Below, piece after piece: positions 17,810 to 25,067 of a stretch of 60,207 nt of DNA. Origin of the DNA: Clostridia bacterium (lineage in GTDB: Bacteria > Bacillota > Clostridia > Oscillospirales > Acutalibacteraceae); assembly GCA_017416765.1 (NCBI GenBank), contig JAFQBE010000022.1:1-60207 (forward strand). Direction: 5' to 3'. Position 1 is the stretch's first letter. Every line of letters starts with the position of its first letter. A program made the position numbers and the translations under genes. Below the pieces are notes generated by a model. That model ran no database searches, was not told the origin of the DNA, and worked only from the letters and a program-made list of their open reading frames with translations.

Positions 17810-18022
17810 TCACTTTTGTTCTTCGGGGATAAATTCCATAATATCGTCAACACCGCAACCGAGAGCAGCACAAATTTTGCCAAGGGTTTCGACAGTGACG
17901 TTTTCGCCCTTGCTCATTTTTGTTACGGTATAATTGCTTATATCCGCAATGACAGCGAGGTCTTTTTTCTTCATATCACGGTCAATCAGGAGTTTCCATA
18001 ATTTTTTATAACTTACAGCCAT
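17810..18022 (-). CDS. XRE-family regulator leading the cargo operon
   Basis: A 70-aa Cro/CI-type helix-turn-helix protein (KKKDLAVIADISNYTVTKMSKGENVTVETLGKICAALGCGVDDIMEF). It is the first gene of the cargo operon and has its own consensus promoter just upstream, so autoregulation of the operon is likely. Controller proteins of this kind time the expression of restriction enzymes after entry into a new host. The start is the ATG at 18022 behind AGAGGTG. Confidence 0.85.
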   Translation of the reverse strand: MAVSYKKLWKLLIDRDMKKKDLAVIADISNYTVTKMSKGENVTVETLGKICAALGCGVDDIMEFIPEEQK

Positions 18023-18059
18023 AAGTACACCTCTGAATTGAATAAAATTATACTCATAT

Positions 18060-18088
18060 ATTATACCAATTCAGATTAGTTTTTGCAA
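18060..18088 (-). promoter_or_regulatory. Promoter of the nine-gene cargo operon
   Basis: On the minus strand -35 TTGCAA (18088-18083) and -10 TATAAT (18065-18060) are 17 bp apart, about 40 bp upstream of the XRE start codon. No other comparable promoter was noticed between the genes downstream. Confidence 0.7.
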
Positions 18089-18303
18089 TAAAAAATAAAG
18101 CGAAAACTAAATTTAATTTCAAATTCTCTAAAATTTATGAATGTTTAAAAGATACTTGCCGAGAAAGGATTTACAAATACTCCATTATATATATGAAGAA
18201 AATTGCGATTTGTTACGCAAAAAGTTTTGCAATTCTTCAATATTCTACTTTTTTCACAATATGGGACTGTATAACTTGTGCAATATTACGGCATAAAATG
18301 ACA
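18089..18303. other. AT-rich spacer between cargo and mobilization operons
   Basis: This non-coding stretch separates the mobilization operon's terminator from the cargo promoter. A run of short A/T tracts is visible, and no gene is supported. Confidence 0.5.
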
Positions 18304-18305
18304 AA

Positions 18306-18336
18306 AACGGCAGAGAGAATTTATCTCCCTGCCGTT
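18306..18336 (-). terminator. Terminator of the mobilization operon
   Basis: The arms aacggcag (18306-18313) and ctgccgtt (18329-18336), with further inner pairing, are followed on the minus strand by a TTTTTG tail. It lies right after the last small gene of the integrase/mobilization operon and insulates it from the cargo operon. Confidence 0.8.
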
Positions 18337-18341
18337 CAATG

Positions 18342-18542
18342 TTATTGGTTATGTGTTTTTTTGTTTTGAGTTGGGTGTATTCTGCCGAGCACCTCAAGGA
18401 AGTGTTTGCCGATTGCTTCGGGGTCATAATTGTTTGCTTCACAAACAAACCTTAATCCATCCGGGGTTAAGATTCTTCCGTGTTCTCTGTCATAACACAG
18501 CTTTTTGTAATCGTCATATTGTTTCTTGGTTAAGGTCGGCAT
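18342..18542 (-). CDS. Small conserved mobile-element protein
   Basis: A 66-aa protein beginning MPTLTKKQYDDYKKL, with a REHGRILTPDGLRFVCEANNYD segment. This is a type I recall as common in gut Firmicutes mobile elements, but its function is unknown. A CAGGAGG site precedes the ATG. It is the last gene before the operon's terminator. Confidence 0.75.
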   Translation of the reverse strand: MPTLTKKQYDDYKKLCYDREHGRILTPDGLRFVCEANNYDPEAIGKHFLEVLGRIHPTQNKKTHNQ

Positions 18543-18567
18543 AAATCCTCCTGATGTTTATTGCAAA

Positions 18568-18843
18568 TCAATTTTCACTTTCAACAAACGTATCATAAGT
18601 AAACCTTGCGCCGAGGCGGAAGCCTGAGATGAAACCGTCTGCGATACTGAAGGCTAAAAATTCGTTGTATGCGTTCACATACTCTGAAAACAAATCCTTT
18701 TCTTTGCCGTTCAGCTTAGCTGTGAGCAGTTCTTCTTTTTCGACGAGTGCGCTCAACATCTTTTTCAGTCCTTTGTTAAGTTCAGTGTTACACGCCTGCG
18801 GCTCGATGTTGCCGTAATAGAATTCTTCAATGAATCCTGACAT
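18568..18843 (-). CDS. Small accessory protein, DUF6809-like
   Basis: A 91-aa helical protein with FYYGNIEP near the N-terminus and a C-terminal FISGFRLGARFTYDTF segment. It resembles the DUF6809 family found in Firmicutes mobile elements, though that match is from memory only. It has no known function. An ACGGAGG ribosome site precedes the start. It lies between tnpV and the last small gene. Confidence 0.7.
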   Translation of the reverse strand: MSGFIEEFYYGNIEPQACNTELNKGLKKMLSALVEKEELLTAKLNGKEKDLFSEYVNAYNEFLAFSIADGFISGFRLGARFTYDTFVESEN

Positions 18844-18885
18844 TTTGAAAACCTCCGTAAACGATTGTTATTACGGTTTCACCGT

Positions 18886-19263
18886 TTAACTGTAAATCAA
18901 TTCTGCGTTGACGATTTCTTCGGCACGGTTGCGGATGTTGTTCATTCGGGCAACCCACAGCATCTGATTTTCTTCTTTCAGCTTTTCTGTGACACCTTCA
19001 GCATTTGCCATTTGCTCGGTGAGTCTGTCGAGCATTTCGGTTGCCTGCTCGTTTATCTCGGCAAGGTGGCTGTTGAGCTTCCAACTGAGAACAAGCTGAT
19101 TGAAAAGAAATTTCTTATGCTCTTTGAGATAGGCGAGACGCTTTCTGCCCCAAATTCCTATCGGCTTGTTTTCTGTTTCGGGGAGCTTCAGGTCGGGGAT
19201 ATAATAATCACCGACGAGTGTGTAGCTGATACCTGTTGCTTCGTTGACAATGTGCTTTTTCAT
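18886..19263 (-). CDS. tnpV: Transposon-encoded protein TnpV
   Basis: This 125-aa protein has the hallmark segments of TnpV from Tn4451/Tn4453-type elements: ISYTLVGDYYIPDL at the N-terminus, PIGIWGRKRLAYLKEHKK in the middle and QMLWVARMNNIRNRAEEIV at the end. Its role is not established, and it is a recurrent accessory of Firmicutes mobile elements. AGGAGGT precedes the ATG. It supports the mobile origin of the region. Confidence 0.88.
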   Translation of the reverse strand: MKKHIVNEATGISYTLVGDYYIPDLKLPETENKPIGIWGRKRLAYLKEHKKFLFNQLVLSWKLNSHLAEINEQATEMLDRLTEQMANAEGVTEKLKEENQMLWVARMNNIRNRAEEIVNAELIYS

Positions 19264-19268
19264 TTTTG

Positions 19269-19556
19269 TTACCTCCTGTGTATTCCGTTTTGTTTTGCAT
19301 TTTCGCTTGATTTTGTTCTCCGTTCATCGGAGTAGGGTGCGGTGAGTCTGAAACTGAATCTGCCTTTTTCGATTTCAAATCTCAGACCGCCCTGACCGTC
19401 ATCATCAAACTGACGGCAATGCCCGGGATATTTCTTTGAGTATGCTGTCAGTCGTTTTTTGAGATCGGTGTTGTGTGTGTAAATCTCTACAATCGGACTT
19501 TCTTCGTTAAAATATACCTCTGTGTGCTTCTGTCTTTTCTTCAATCCTGTCCTCAT
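19269..19556 (-). CDS. Small conserved mobile-element protein, beta-rich
   Basis: A 95-aa protein with HTEVYFNEESPIVEIYTHN and a GRFSFRLTAPYSDERR segment. The pattern is one I recall next to tnpV in many Firmicutes mobile elements, with no assigned function. An AAGGAGG site precedes the ATG. It ends 5 bp before tnpV. Confidence 0.75.
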   Translation of the reverse strand: MRTGLKKRQKHTEVYFNEESPIVEIYTHNTDLKKRLTAYSKKYPGHCRQFDDDGQGGLRFEIEKGRFSFRLTAPYSDERRTKSSENAKQNGIHRR

Positions 19557-19718
19557 TAAGTTCCTCCTTTCTTGGGAAAATAGTGTGATTTTTGTGTATT
19601 TATTTCGGCTCTAAAGCTGTAAAAGTGAGGTGGTTTTCCGATAGCAACAGCCCGAACGATGCAGAGTTCATTTGAACTGTTGCTATTCGGTATTTTGCAA
19701 TTTTTACAGCTCTTGCAG

Positions 19719-20933
19719 TTATCTTTCACGTGAGTTGTCACGGGTTTTGTGACGGGTATGAGGAACGCTTTTCTCGGGCTGTAATATTTTTCTGATAAAT
19801 TCTTTGACAATTTCCGGTGAGCGTTTTAATGCTGCAACGAACTCTTTTGTCTGCTCATAAAGAGCTTCGTAGCGACTGCGCCAGATGTCGCTGCCTCTTC
19901 TTGCGGTTGCAAGGTCATCCTTCAAACGGGAAATCTCGCTTTCCTGAATTATGCTTTTCTTTGCCTGCTCTTTCAGATAAGTACATTCATCTTTTGTCAT
20001 TTCAACCTTGCCGAAAAAGGTTGTTTTTCCGATGTCTTCTATCTCGTGAAAACTCCGTTTCATCGTTTTGCGCACCTGTGTTTTTTCTTCGAGGGACTCC
20101 AGATTTGATTTGCTTTTCTTAATCTGTTTTTGTAATTTTTCAAGACGCTCCGTTTCTTTTTTTACCTTGAACTGCGTGACGGTGAGATGTTCTTCCGAGC
20201 TTCCACGCTCGCCACGCTGCACATCATCGTAGCCTGCTTTACGCATATATTCGTAGAAATCATCCTGCAGAACGCTGTAGGATTTTTTGAGAACGGGCTT
20301 GCCGTTCTTCTGTAAAATCGGGTCGCCGTTTTCATCAACGGCAGGTTTTGAAATCCATTTTTTACTGCTGCTTACCTGCATAATTCTTTCCTTGACCGTG
20401 CCTCGTAAGCTTTCTTCCTTGCACCGTTTTGACCAGAGAATTTCTTTTTCGACAACGGGAATATACACGACGTGCAGATGATAATGGTAAACATCTTCTC
20501 CGAGCGCTTCGGACATTGCTTTGTTTCTTTCGTCGGCGTGCATGACTGCGGAGAGAATATATTCTTCACCGCCTACGATTTTTATTGCCGCTTTGTAAGC
20601 GTCCTCATAAAATTTTTTTGCGAACTCGTAACCGCCGTGATTGTAAAAGTATGCGGAGTTGACATCGAAAATCAGTTCGCCGTATTTGTTTGCATCGGGC
20701 TTCAGACCTCTTGTAGAAATGATTTTTTCTTCGAGCATTTTATTGAAAATGTTTTCGTAAGTGTCGTTCGGTTTTTTGAAGTGAACATTGAACGGAGTCA
20801 TTTCCGTGACGATATCGGAATTAACGTAAGACTCTTTTTCACGTTCGTTGTGTCGCTGAACATTGGCTATTTTTCCGTCTGCAAGATTTACATTTCGGGC
20901 GGTGACTCGGTCAACGCCGTCATTTCTTGCCAT
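19719..20933 (-). CDS. mobA: MobV-type relaxase (Mob/Pre)
   Basis: The relaxase would nick the element's oriT and pilot the strand into a recipient through a helper conjugation machine. The motifs of the Mob/Pre (MobV) family are present: HNER at residues 28-31, HADE at 132-135 and the metal-binding YHYHLHVVYIP with His150/152/154. The C-terminal half (about 250-400) is helical and charged. The 404-aa length fits. The ATG at 20933 behind AAAGGAG is preferred over an upstream in-frame start. A candidate oriT lies about 60 bp upstream of it. Confidence 0.9.
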   Translation of the reverse strand: MARNDGVDRVTARNVNLADGKIANVQRHNEREKESYVNSDIVTEMTPFNVHFKKPNDTYENIFNKMLEEKIISTRGLKPDANKYGELIFDVNSAYFYNHGGYEFAKKFYEDAYKAAIKIVGGEEYILSAVMHADERNKAMSEALGEDVYHYHLHVVYIPVVEKEILWSKRCKEESLRGTVKERIMQVSSSKKWISKPAVDENGDPILQKNGKPVLKKSYSVLQDDFYEYMRKAGYDDVQRGERGSSEEHLTVTQFKVKKETERLEKLQKQIKKSKSNLESLEEKTQVRKTMKRSFHEIEDIGKTTFFGKVEMTKDECTYLKEQAKKSIIQESEISRLKDDLATARRGSDIWRSRYEALYEQTKEFVAALKRSPEIVKEFIRKILQPEKSVPHTRHKTRDNSRER

Positions 20934-20986
20934 ATAAAATTTTACTCCTTTCTTCATTTTGTATATACACTGCGAGCTACAGGGGA

Positions 20987-21025
20987 TACACTTCCGCGGA
21001 AGTGTAATAACCCACTATAACACTT
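20987..21025. other. Candidate oriT of MobV type
   Basis: A perfect 20-bp palindrome (20987-21006, tacacttccg and its complement) adjoins ataacccactataacactt (21007-21025). Read on the minus strand the latter is AAGTGTTATAGTGGGTTAT. This resembles the core around the nick site of pMV158-type oriT, TATAGTGTGTTA, as I recall it. A second inverted repeat (aagtgt/acactt) encloses the presumed nick region. The position just upstream of the relaxase gene is usual for MobV oriTs. Confidence 0.6.
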
Positions 21026-21248
21026 TCATCCGTACCGTCTGCAAAGTGCCGTGGGCTGTCTGCGGACAGTGGGTTTAGTTTGCGGCTCTTGCGAGAGCCT
21101 TGACGGATTTACCACATGAATTTTTGCTGTAAATCCGTGAGCCGATGAAACTTTCTGACCTGCATTTTTCATCAGCTCTGTGACGGTCGTGACGATGGTG
21201 ACGATAGTTTTACTACCGCTAATTTCATCGTCACAACCGTCACCATCG
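21026..21248. other. Structured origin-like region with inverted 9-bp iterons
   Basis: Three tandem 9-mers gtgacggtc, gtgacgatg, gtgacgata (21180-21206) face three inverted copies catcgtcac, aaccgtcac, catcgtcac (21226-21252). Within these, a 16-bp perfect inverted repeat (21188-21203 with 21238-21253) reaches into the helicase stop codon. A hairpin ggctct-tgcg-agagcc (21084-21099) and a 10-bp inverted repeat (21103-21112 with 21129-21138) lie before it. It could be a replication origin served by the RepA-like helicase, or a strong transcription terminator. Confidence 0.5.
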
Positions 21249-22406
21249 TCACGCTTCAGAAGAAATCAATTCAAAATTGATTCTTCTTCCGTCGTGGTTA
21301 CGGCTGCTTTCGTATCGGATTCCGTAATCGTTTTCGAGGGTTCCCGCACCTATGTTCAGCTTCTTTGTCAGAGCATTCGGTGCGATATCGAGCTTTAAAA
21401 TTTCTACAAGCTCCGATGCGTTGCCGTTCCATTTCGGGTTGTCGGTTGTGATGAACTCTGCGATTTTCAGGACTATCGGGTCGGGCGGAGATTTCCACAA
21501 TTCGGTTTCTGCGTGGTCCAAATCCCAAAGAAGTTTTTCCTGATTTCTGATGAGGTATAGCCTCTGGTCGCATTGGTCTCTTCCGACAATGTCAAGTGTT
21601 GCCGAGCAGTCGGTTCGCCGTTCTTTTTGCAGGACGAACGCACCGTCGGCACATCCGAGAATACCCGTTGTTCCCGAAATCATATCGAACTTATACGAGG
21701 CTTGCTGCTTTCTTGTGTGATGAACAATCAGCAGACAGATTTCTTTTTGGTCAGCGAATTTTTTGAGGCTGCCGACACATTCGTAATCGTTTGCGTAGCT
21801 GTAACTGTCGCCGTTGCCTTGCCTGATTTTTTGAAGAGTGTCGATGATAATCAGCCGTGTGTCCGGGTGAAGATTTATAAATTCTTCGAGCTGGTCTTCG
21901 AGTCCTTCGCCGAGTTTTTTCGCCGTGATTGCGAAATATAAATTTGCTGTTCCGTCAACTCCGAACATTCTGTTCATTCGTTTCTGCAGTCTGCGGTGGT
22001 CATCTTCAAGAGCAAGATAGAGAACCGTGCTTTGCTTCACTTCGTAATCCCACAGCCTTTGTCCCGTTGCGATGTGATAGGCAAGCTGTGCTACGAGAAA
22101 TGATTTGCCGACCTTCGGCGCACCTGCAAGGATATATGTTCCGGGATAAATTAGATTATCAACTATTGCGGGCTTGCTTCGGTAAACCGATTCAAACAGT
22201 TCGTCAAGATTTATTGTCGGCAGAAAGTTTTTGCTCGACTCCTGATTAAGTTTATGCCCGAGTAATATTAATCGGTCTTTTCTGTCTTTGCTATTGATTT
22301 CTTCGAGTTCAGGTGTTATACTGTTAATAATATTTGTGGTTGGCTGTTCACCGTCTGCGCCAACAGACGGAGTCTGAACAGTCATTTTTTTATTTGTGGA
22401 GGACAT
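21249..22406 (-). CDS. RepA-like AAA ATPase/helicase
   Basis: A RecA-fold ATPase of the RepA/AAA_25 type, 385 aa, with Walker A GAPKVGKS (95-102), a LYLALEDDHRRLQKR segment and Walker B RLIIIDTLQKI. Hexameric RepA helicases unwind replication origins of plasmids such as RSF1010. In mobilizable elements they may support replication after excision or transfer. The C-terminal 80 residues look like a winged helix. The start lies right after the mobilization protein's stop with GGGGGA as ribosome site. An iteron-like array lies immediately after its end. Confidence 0.83.
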   Translation of the reverse strand: MSSTNKKMTVQTPSVGADGEQPTTNIINSITPELEEINSKDRKDRLILLGHKLNQESSKNFLPTINLDELFESVYRSKPAIVDNLIYPGTYILAGAPKVGKSFLVAQLAYHIATGQRLWDYEVKQSTVLYLALEDDHRRLQKRMNRMFGVDGTANLYFAITAKKLGEGLEDQLEEFINLHPDTRLIIIDTLQKIRQGNGDSYSYANDYECVGSLKKFADQKEICLLIVHHTRKQQASYKFDMISGTTGILGCADGAFVLQKERRTDCSATLDIVGRDQCDQRLYLIRNQEKLLWDLDHAETELWKSPPDPIVLKIAEFITTDNPKWNGNASELVEILKLDIAPNALTKKLNIGAGTLENDYGIRYESSRNHDGRRINFELISSEA

Positions 22407-22407
22407 C

Positions 22408-22728
22408 TTATTCCCCCTTAATTCCGCCGAGAATATCGCACATCATCTTTAAAACTTCGAGCAGGTCTTTATCAATCTGCCGACCCGCTTCAATGCGTTT
22501 CAGCTCGTGATACACCTTTGCAAAATCTTCTTTGAGCGCTTTATAAACTCTCGGATTCGGCATAACCTCAACATCGTGGTTCGTCAGTTTCCTAGTTATA
22601 TATTCCTGCTTTGACAGTCCCGAGAGCCTGACAAAATCATCAATTGTTTTTCCTTCTTCGGGCGAGACTCTGAACGAAACTGTTTTATTTCTCCAACGGT
22701 TGCGGTTGTCTAAATTTTTCTCTGACAT
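22408..22728 (-). CDS. Relaxosome accessory protein, MobC-like
   Basis: A 106-aa protein with an N-terminal ribbon-helix-helix (KTVSFRVSPEEGKTIDDFVRLSGLSKQEYI is split here as residues about 14-43) followed by a helical tail. This matches small Firmicutes mobilization proteins that bind oriT and help the relaxase. It begins right after the integrase stop and ends just before the helicase start, so it belongs to the same operon. Confidence 0.75.
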   Translation of the reverse strand: MSEKNLDNRNRWRNKTVSFRVSPEEGKTIDDFVRLSGLSKQEYITRKLTNHDVEVMPNPRVYKALKEDFAKVYHELKRIEAGRQIDKDLLEVLKMMCDILGGIKGE

Positions 22729-23805
22729 TTAAACATCGTTCCTTTCAAAATTTAATTTTCTTGCCATTTCCTGCTGAGCAGAGGGGAAAAGGTGAGCGTA
22801 TCTGTATGTTATTTCGATGCTCTCGTGACCCACTCGGTCAGCGATTGCAAGAGCCGAGAATCCCATATCAATCAGCAGAGAGATGTGGCTGTGCCGCAAA
22901 TCGTGGATTCTTATTCGCTGTATTCCTACTGCCCGTGAGCCTCGCTCAATTTCGTTGCTCAGATACTTTTTTGATATTTTGAATATCCGTTCCGTGCTTT
23001 CGAGTCCGTAAATCATCTTCAGGTATTCCTGCATTTCTTCGCAGAGAAAGCTCGGCATTGTGATTGTTCGGTTACTCTTTTTTGTTTTGGGAGAGGTGAT
23101 GATGTCCTTGCCTTTTATCCTTTGATACGATTTGTTGATTCGGACGGTTCCCTTGACGAAGTCAAAATCTTCCGCCGTCAGAGCAAGCAGCTCGCCGACA
23201 CGGATACCGCACCAGTAAAGCATTTCAAAAGCGTAGAACGAAACTGGTTTATCCATTATTTCGTAAGAGAACAGCTTGTACTCATCTTTTGTCCAGAACT
23301 TCATCTCTTTCGTTTCTTCCTTGCCCATATTTCCCGCTTTTGCTGCAGGGTTAGACCTCAAATCGTAGTGCCTTACTGCGTGATTGAAAATCGCACTGAG
23401 CTGATTGTGCATCGTTTTGAGGTAGGTTGCCGAGTACGGTTTCGCTTTGTTGTCACGGTATGCCAACATTTCGTTCTGCCAGGCTATTACATCCTTGGTT
23501 GTGATTTGATTCATCGGTTTGTCTCCGAAGTAGGGGACTATCTTACTTTCGATGATGTGTTGCTTTGTCAGCCACGTTGTGTCTTTGAGCCTCAATTTTA
23601 TATCATTGAAATATAGCTCAACGAATGCTTTGAAGCTCATATCGAGATTTGCTTCAGACTGTTGTTTGAAGGTCAGCTCCCATTCCTGAGCCTCTTTCTT
23701 GGTTTTAAACCCTCGCTTGCATTTCTGTTTGCGTTCGCCTTTCCAGTTGGTGTATCTGAAAACCGAGTACCAAGTGCCGCTTTCTTCGTTTTTATATACC
23801 GGCAT
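22729..23805 (-). CDS. int: Tyrosine site-specific integrase
   Basis: The enzyme catalyses integration and excision at the guaA site. The 358-aa protein has an N-terminal arm-binding domain (about 1-50), a SAM-like core-binding domain (55-150) and the catalytic domain with Arg202, Lys about 240-242, HDLRH (His301, Arg304), GHESI (His327) and the nucleophile Tyr336 in RYAH. All catalytic residues are present, so the enzyme looks active. It starts immediately after the excisionase stop, and translation is probably coupled. Integrase is usually encoded close to one attachment site. Here it is about 1.3 kb from the right repeat. Confidence 0.93.
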   Translation of the reverse strand: MPVYKNEESGTWYSVFRYTNWKGERKQKCKRGFKTKKEAQEWELTFKQQSEANLDMSFKAFVELYFNDIKLRLKDTTWLTKQHIIESKIVPYFGDKPMNQITTKDVIAWQNEMLAYRDNKAKPYSATYLKTMHNQLSAIFNHAVRHYDLRSNPAAKAGNMGKEETKEMKFWTKDEYKLFSYEIMDKPVSFYAFEMLYWCGIRVGELLALTAEDFDFVKGTVRINKSYQRIKGKDIITSPKTKKSNRTITMPSFLCEEMQEYLKMIYGLESTERIFKISKKYLSNEIERGSRAVGIQRIRIHDLRHSHISLLIDMGFSALAIADRVGHESIEITYRYAHLFPSAQQEMARKLNFERNDV

Positions 23806-23997
23806 TTAATTTTCAAGCTCCTTTCTGATATAGTAAAGTCTTTCATTAAAATACTGTCGGTTAACTCTACCGGTGATGGTGATATAACCCATATTGCTCA
23901 ACTCCTCATTGAGCATTCTTACGATTCTGTAAGCGTAGGATATTGAGATGTCAAGTTCTTCTGCAATATCGCTCGCTTTCATAAAGCCTTTTTCCAT
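23806..23997 (-). CDS. xis: Excisionase-like small DNA-binding protein
   Basis: A 63-aa helix-turn-helix protein (MKASDIAEELDISISYAYRIVRMLNEEL) directly upstream of int. The position and size fit a recombination directionality factor that favours excision. The ATG at 23997 is preferred over the TTG start at 24018, as AAAGGAG lies between them. It is the first gene of the operon driven by the repressed minus-strand promoter. Confidence 0.75.
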   Translation of the reverse strand: MEKGFMKASDIAEELDISISYAYRIVRMLNEELSNMGYITITGRVNRQYFNERLYYIRKELEN

Positions 23998-24194
23998 TCT
24001 GAATATTTCTCCTTTCAATTTATTTTTTATTAGAATGGGGATTTGCCGTTCTGCCCGAAGTTCGAGTTCCGACAGGCACTCCTCATATTTCTACGGGCGC
24101 TGTGCCGTCAGCCTTTCGGCTGCGCTCGCTCTCTTTTTTGAAAGGTCTTGGCGGTTTGTTCTCGTCGGACGGTCATTCTATTGTAGTCAGAATA
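23998..24194. other. Leader of the xis-int-mob transcript
   Basis: About 180 bp of untranslated leader run between the operator region and xis. It has one small hairpin-forming stretch near 24105-24120 (agcc-tttc-ggct). No gene is supported. Confidence 0.45.
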
Positions 24195-24250
24195 CTAAAC
24201 TATTTTGTTTAGGTTATCTGTATTATACTAAACAAATCTGTTTATGTCAA
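24195..24250 (-). promoter_or_regulatory. Repressed promoter of the xis-int-mob operon
   Basis: On the minus strand -35 TTGACA (24250-24245) and -10 TATAAT (24227-24222) are both consensus with 17-bp spacing. The spacer holds the perfect palindrome taaaca-aatc-tgttta (24229-24244), and a second, ctaaac-tatttt-gtttag, lies at 24195-24212 just downstream. These look like operators for the divergent XRE repressor. Confidence 0.8.
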
Positions 24251-24302
24251 GTTTTTGTGTTAAGAAACTTAAACAAAACTGTTAAGTTTTTGTAAAACCA
24301 TA

Positions 24303-24331
24303 TTGACATTACTAAACATATTTGCTATACT
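24303..24331 (+). promoter_or_regulatory. Promoter and operator of the element repressor gene
   Basis: TTGACA (24303-24308) and TATACT (24326-24331) are 17 bp apart. The spacer contains actaaacatatttgct, an imperfect copy of the operator palindrome of the divergent promoter, so the repressor should control itself too. A further related sequence (acttaaacaaaactgttaagt) lies at about 24267-24287 between the two promoters. Confidence 0.78.
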
Positions 24332-24363
24332 ACAGTCAAACCCGACGAAAAGGAGTGCTTAAT

Positions 24364-24858
24364 ATGGCAATCGGTGAAAGAATAAACTACTTACGCAACT
24401 ATCTCGGAATGACACAGAAATATCTCGGCTTGGAAATCGGTTTTCCCGTTGCATCTGCCGATGTCCGTATTGCACAGTATGAAACAGGTTCAAGAACACC
24501 CAAGGCTGAAATAACGGCAGCTATTGCGGATGCACTCGGAGTTGCACCTGAAGCGTTGAATGTTCCCGATATTGACAGTTATATCGGACTGATGCACACT
24601 CTTTTTGCATTGGAAGATATTTACGGATTAACAATAGATGAGTCTGACGGAGAAATCTGTATTAAATTAAATAAAGAAAATAAAGATACATCTAATATTC
24701 TTCCTATGCTTTCTGCTTGGAAAGAGCAGGCGGATATGCTCAGAGCAGGAAAGATTGATATTCACGATTACAACAAATGGAGATATAATTTCCCGAAGTA
24801 CGACAACACTCAGAAATGGGTAAAAATTCCTATCGACCTTTCAGACGAACTTAAATAA
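24364..24858 (+). CDS. XRE-family repressor of the mobile element
   Basis: A 164-aa protein with an N-terminal Cro/CI helix-turn-helix (residues 1-60, including MTQKYLGLEIGF and RIAQYETGSRTPKAEI) and a C-terminal part of unknown fold (about 75-164) that may sense a signal or dimerise. It lacks a visible S24 self-cleavage domain. It is divergent from xis-int, and palindromic operators lie in both promoters, so it most likely keeps excision and mobilization off. The ATG at 24364 follows AAAGGAG; the longer in-frame opening is unlikely. A hairpin terminator follows. Confidence 0.85.
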   Translation: MAIGERINYLRNYLGMTQKYLGLEIGFPVASADVRIAQYETGSRTPKAEITAAIADALGVAPEALNVPDIDSYIGLMHTLFALEDIYGLTIDESDGEICIKLNKENKDTSNILPMLSAWKEQADMLRAGKIDIHDYNKWRYNFPKYDNTQKWVKIPIDLSDELK

Positions 24859-24878
24859 GAATAAAAAATAACGACAAA

Positions 24879-24914
24879 AAACCCTTAACCGTGATAATCC
24901 ACAGTTAAGGGTTT
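24879..24914 (+). terminator. Terminator of the repressor gene
   Basis: The arms aaacccttaac (24879-24889) and gttaagggttt (24904-24914) form a perfect 11-bp stem 20 bp after the stop. Confidence 0.82.
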
Positions 24915-24941
24915 AGTCATTTATTGCAGAAATTTTATGAG

Positions 24942-25013
24942 CTTGATAACCTGCAAGCCAACGGGAAATCGGAATAATAACTCCCGAATCGTGTTATCAA
25001 AGTGTTATCAAAG
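24942..25013. repeat. Putative integrase arm-binding sites, right end
   Basis: Two adjacent direct copies of gtgttatcaaa (24991-25001, 25002-25012) and an inverted cttgataac (24942-24950) lie 55-125 bp inside the right attachment repeat. Related tgttatca sequences occur in the left end. Short repeats in such places are typical arm-type sites of tyrosine integrases. Confidence 0.5.
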
Positions 25014-25067
25014 GGATTTTCCGAACCCTGAAAGCCTTGATTTTACTGGGGTTTGGCTCTTTGGGGA

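Noticed and set aside
18254-18448. 64-aa minus-strand frame near the mobilization operon end
   Set aside because: It spans the operon's terminator hairpin and overlaps the real 66-aa gene.
19556-19810. 84-aa open frame with several cysteines after the relaxase gene
   Set aside because: It overlaps the relaxase end by 92 bp in another frame, and no ribosome site or family was seen; the real next gene starts at 19556 behind a strong AAGGAGG site.
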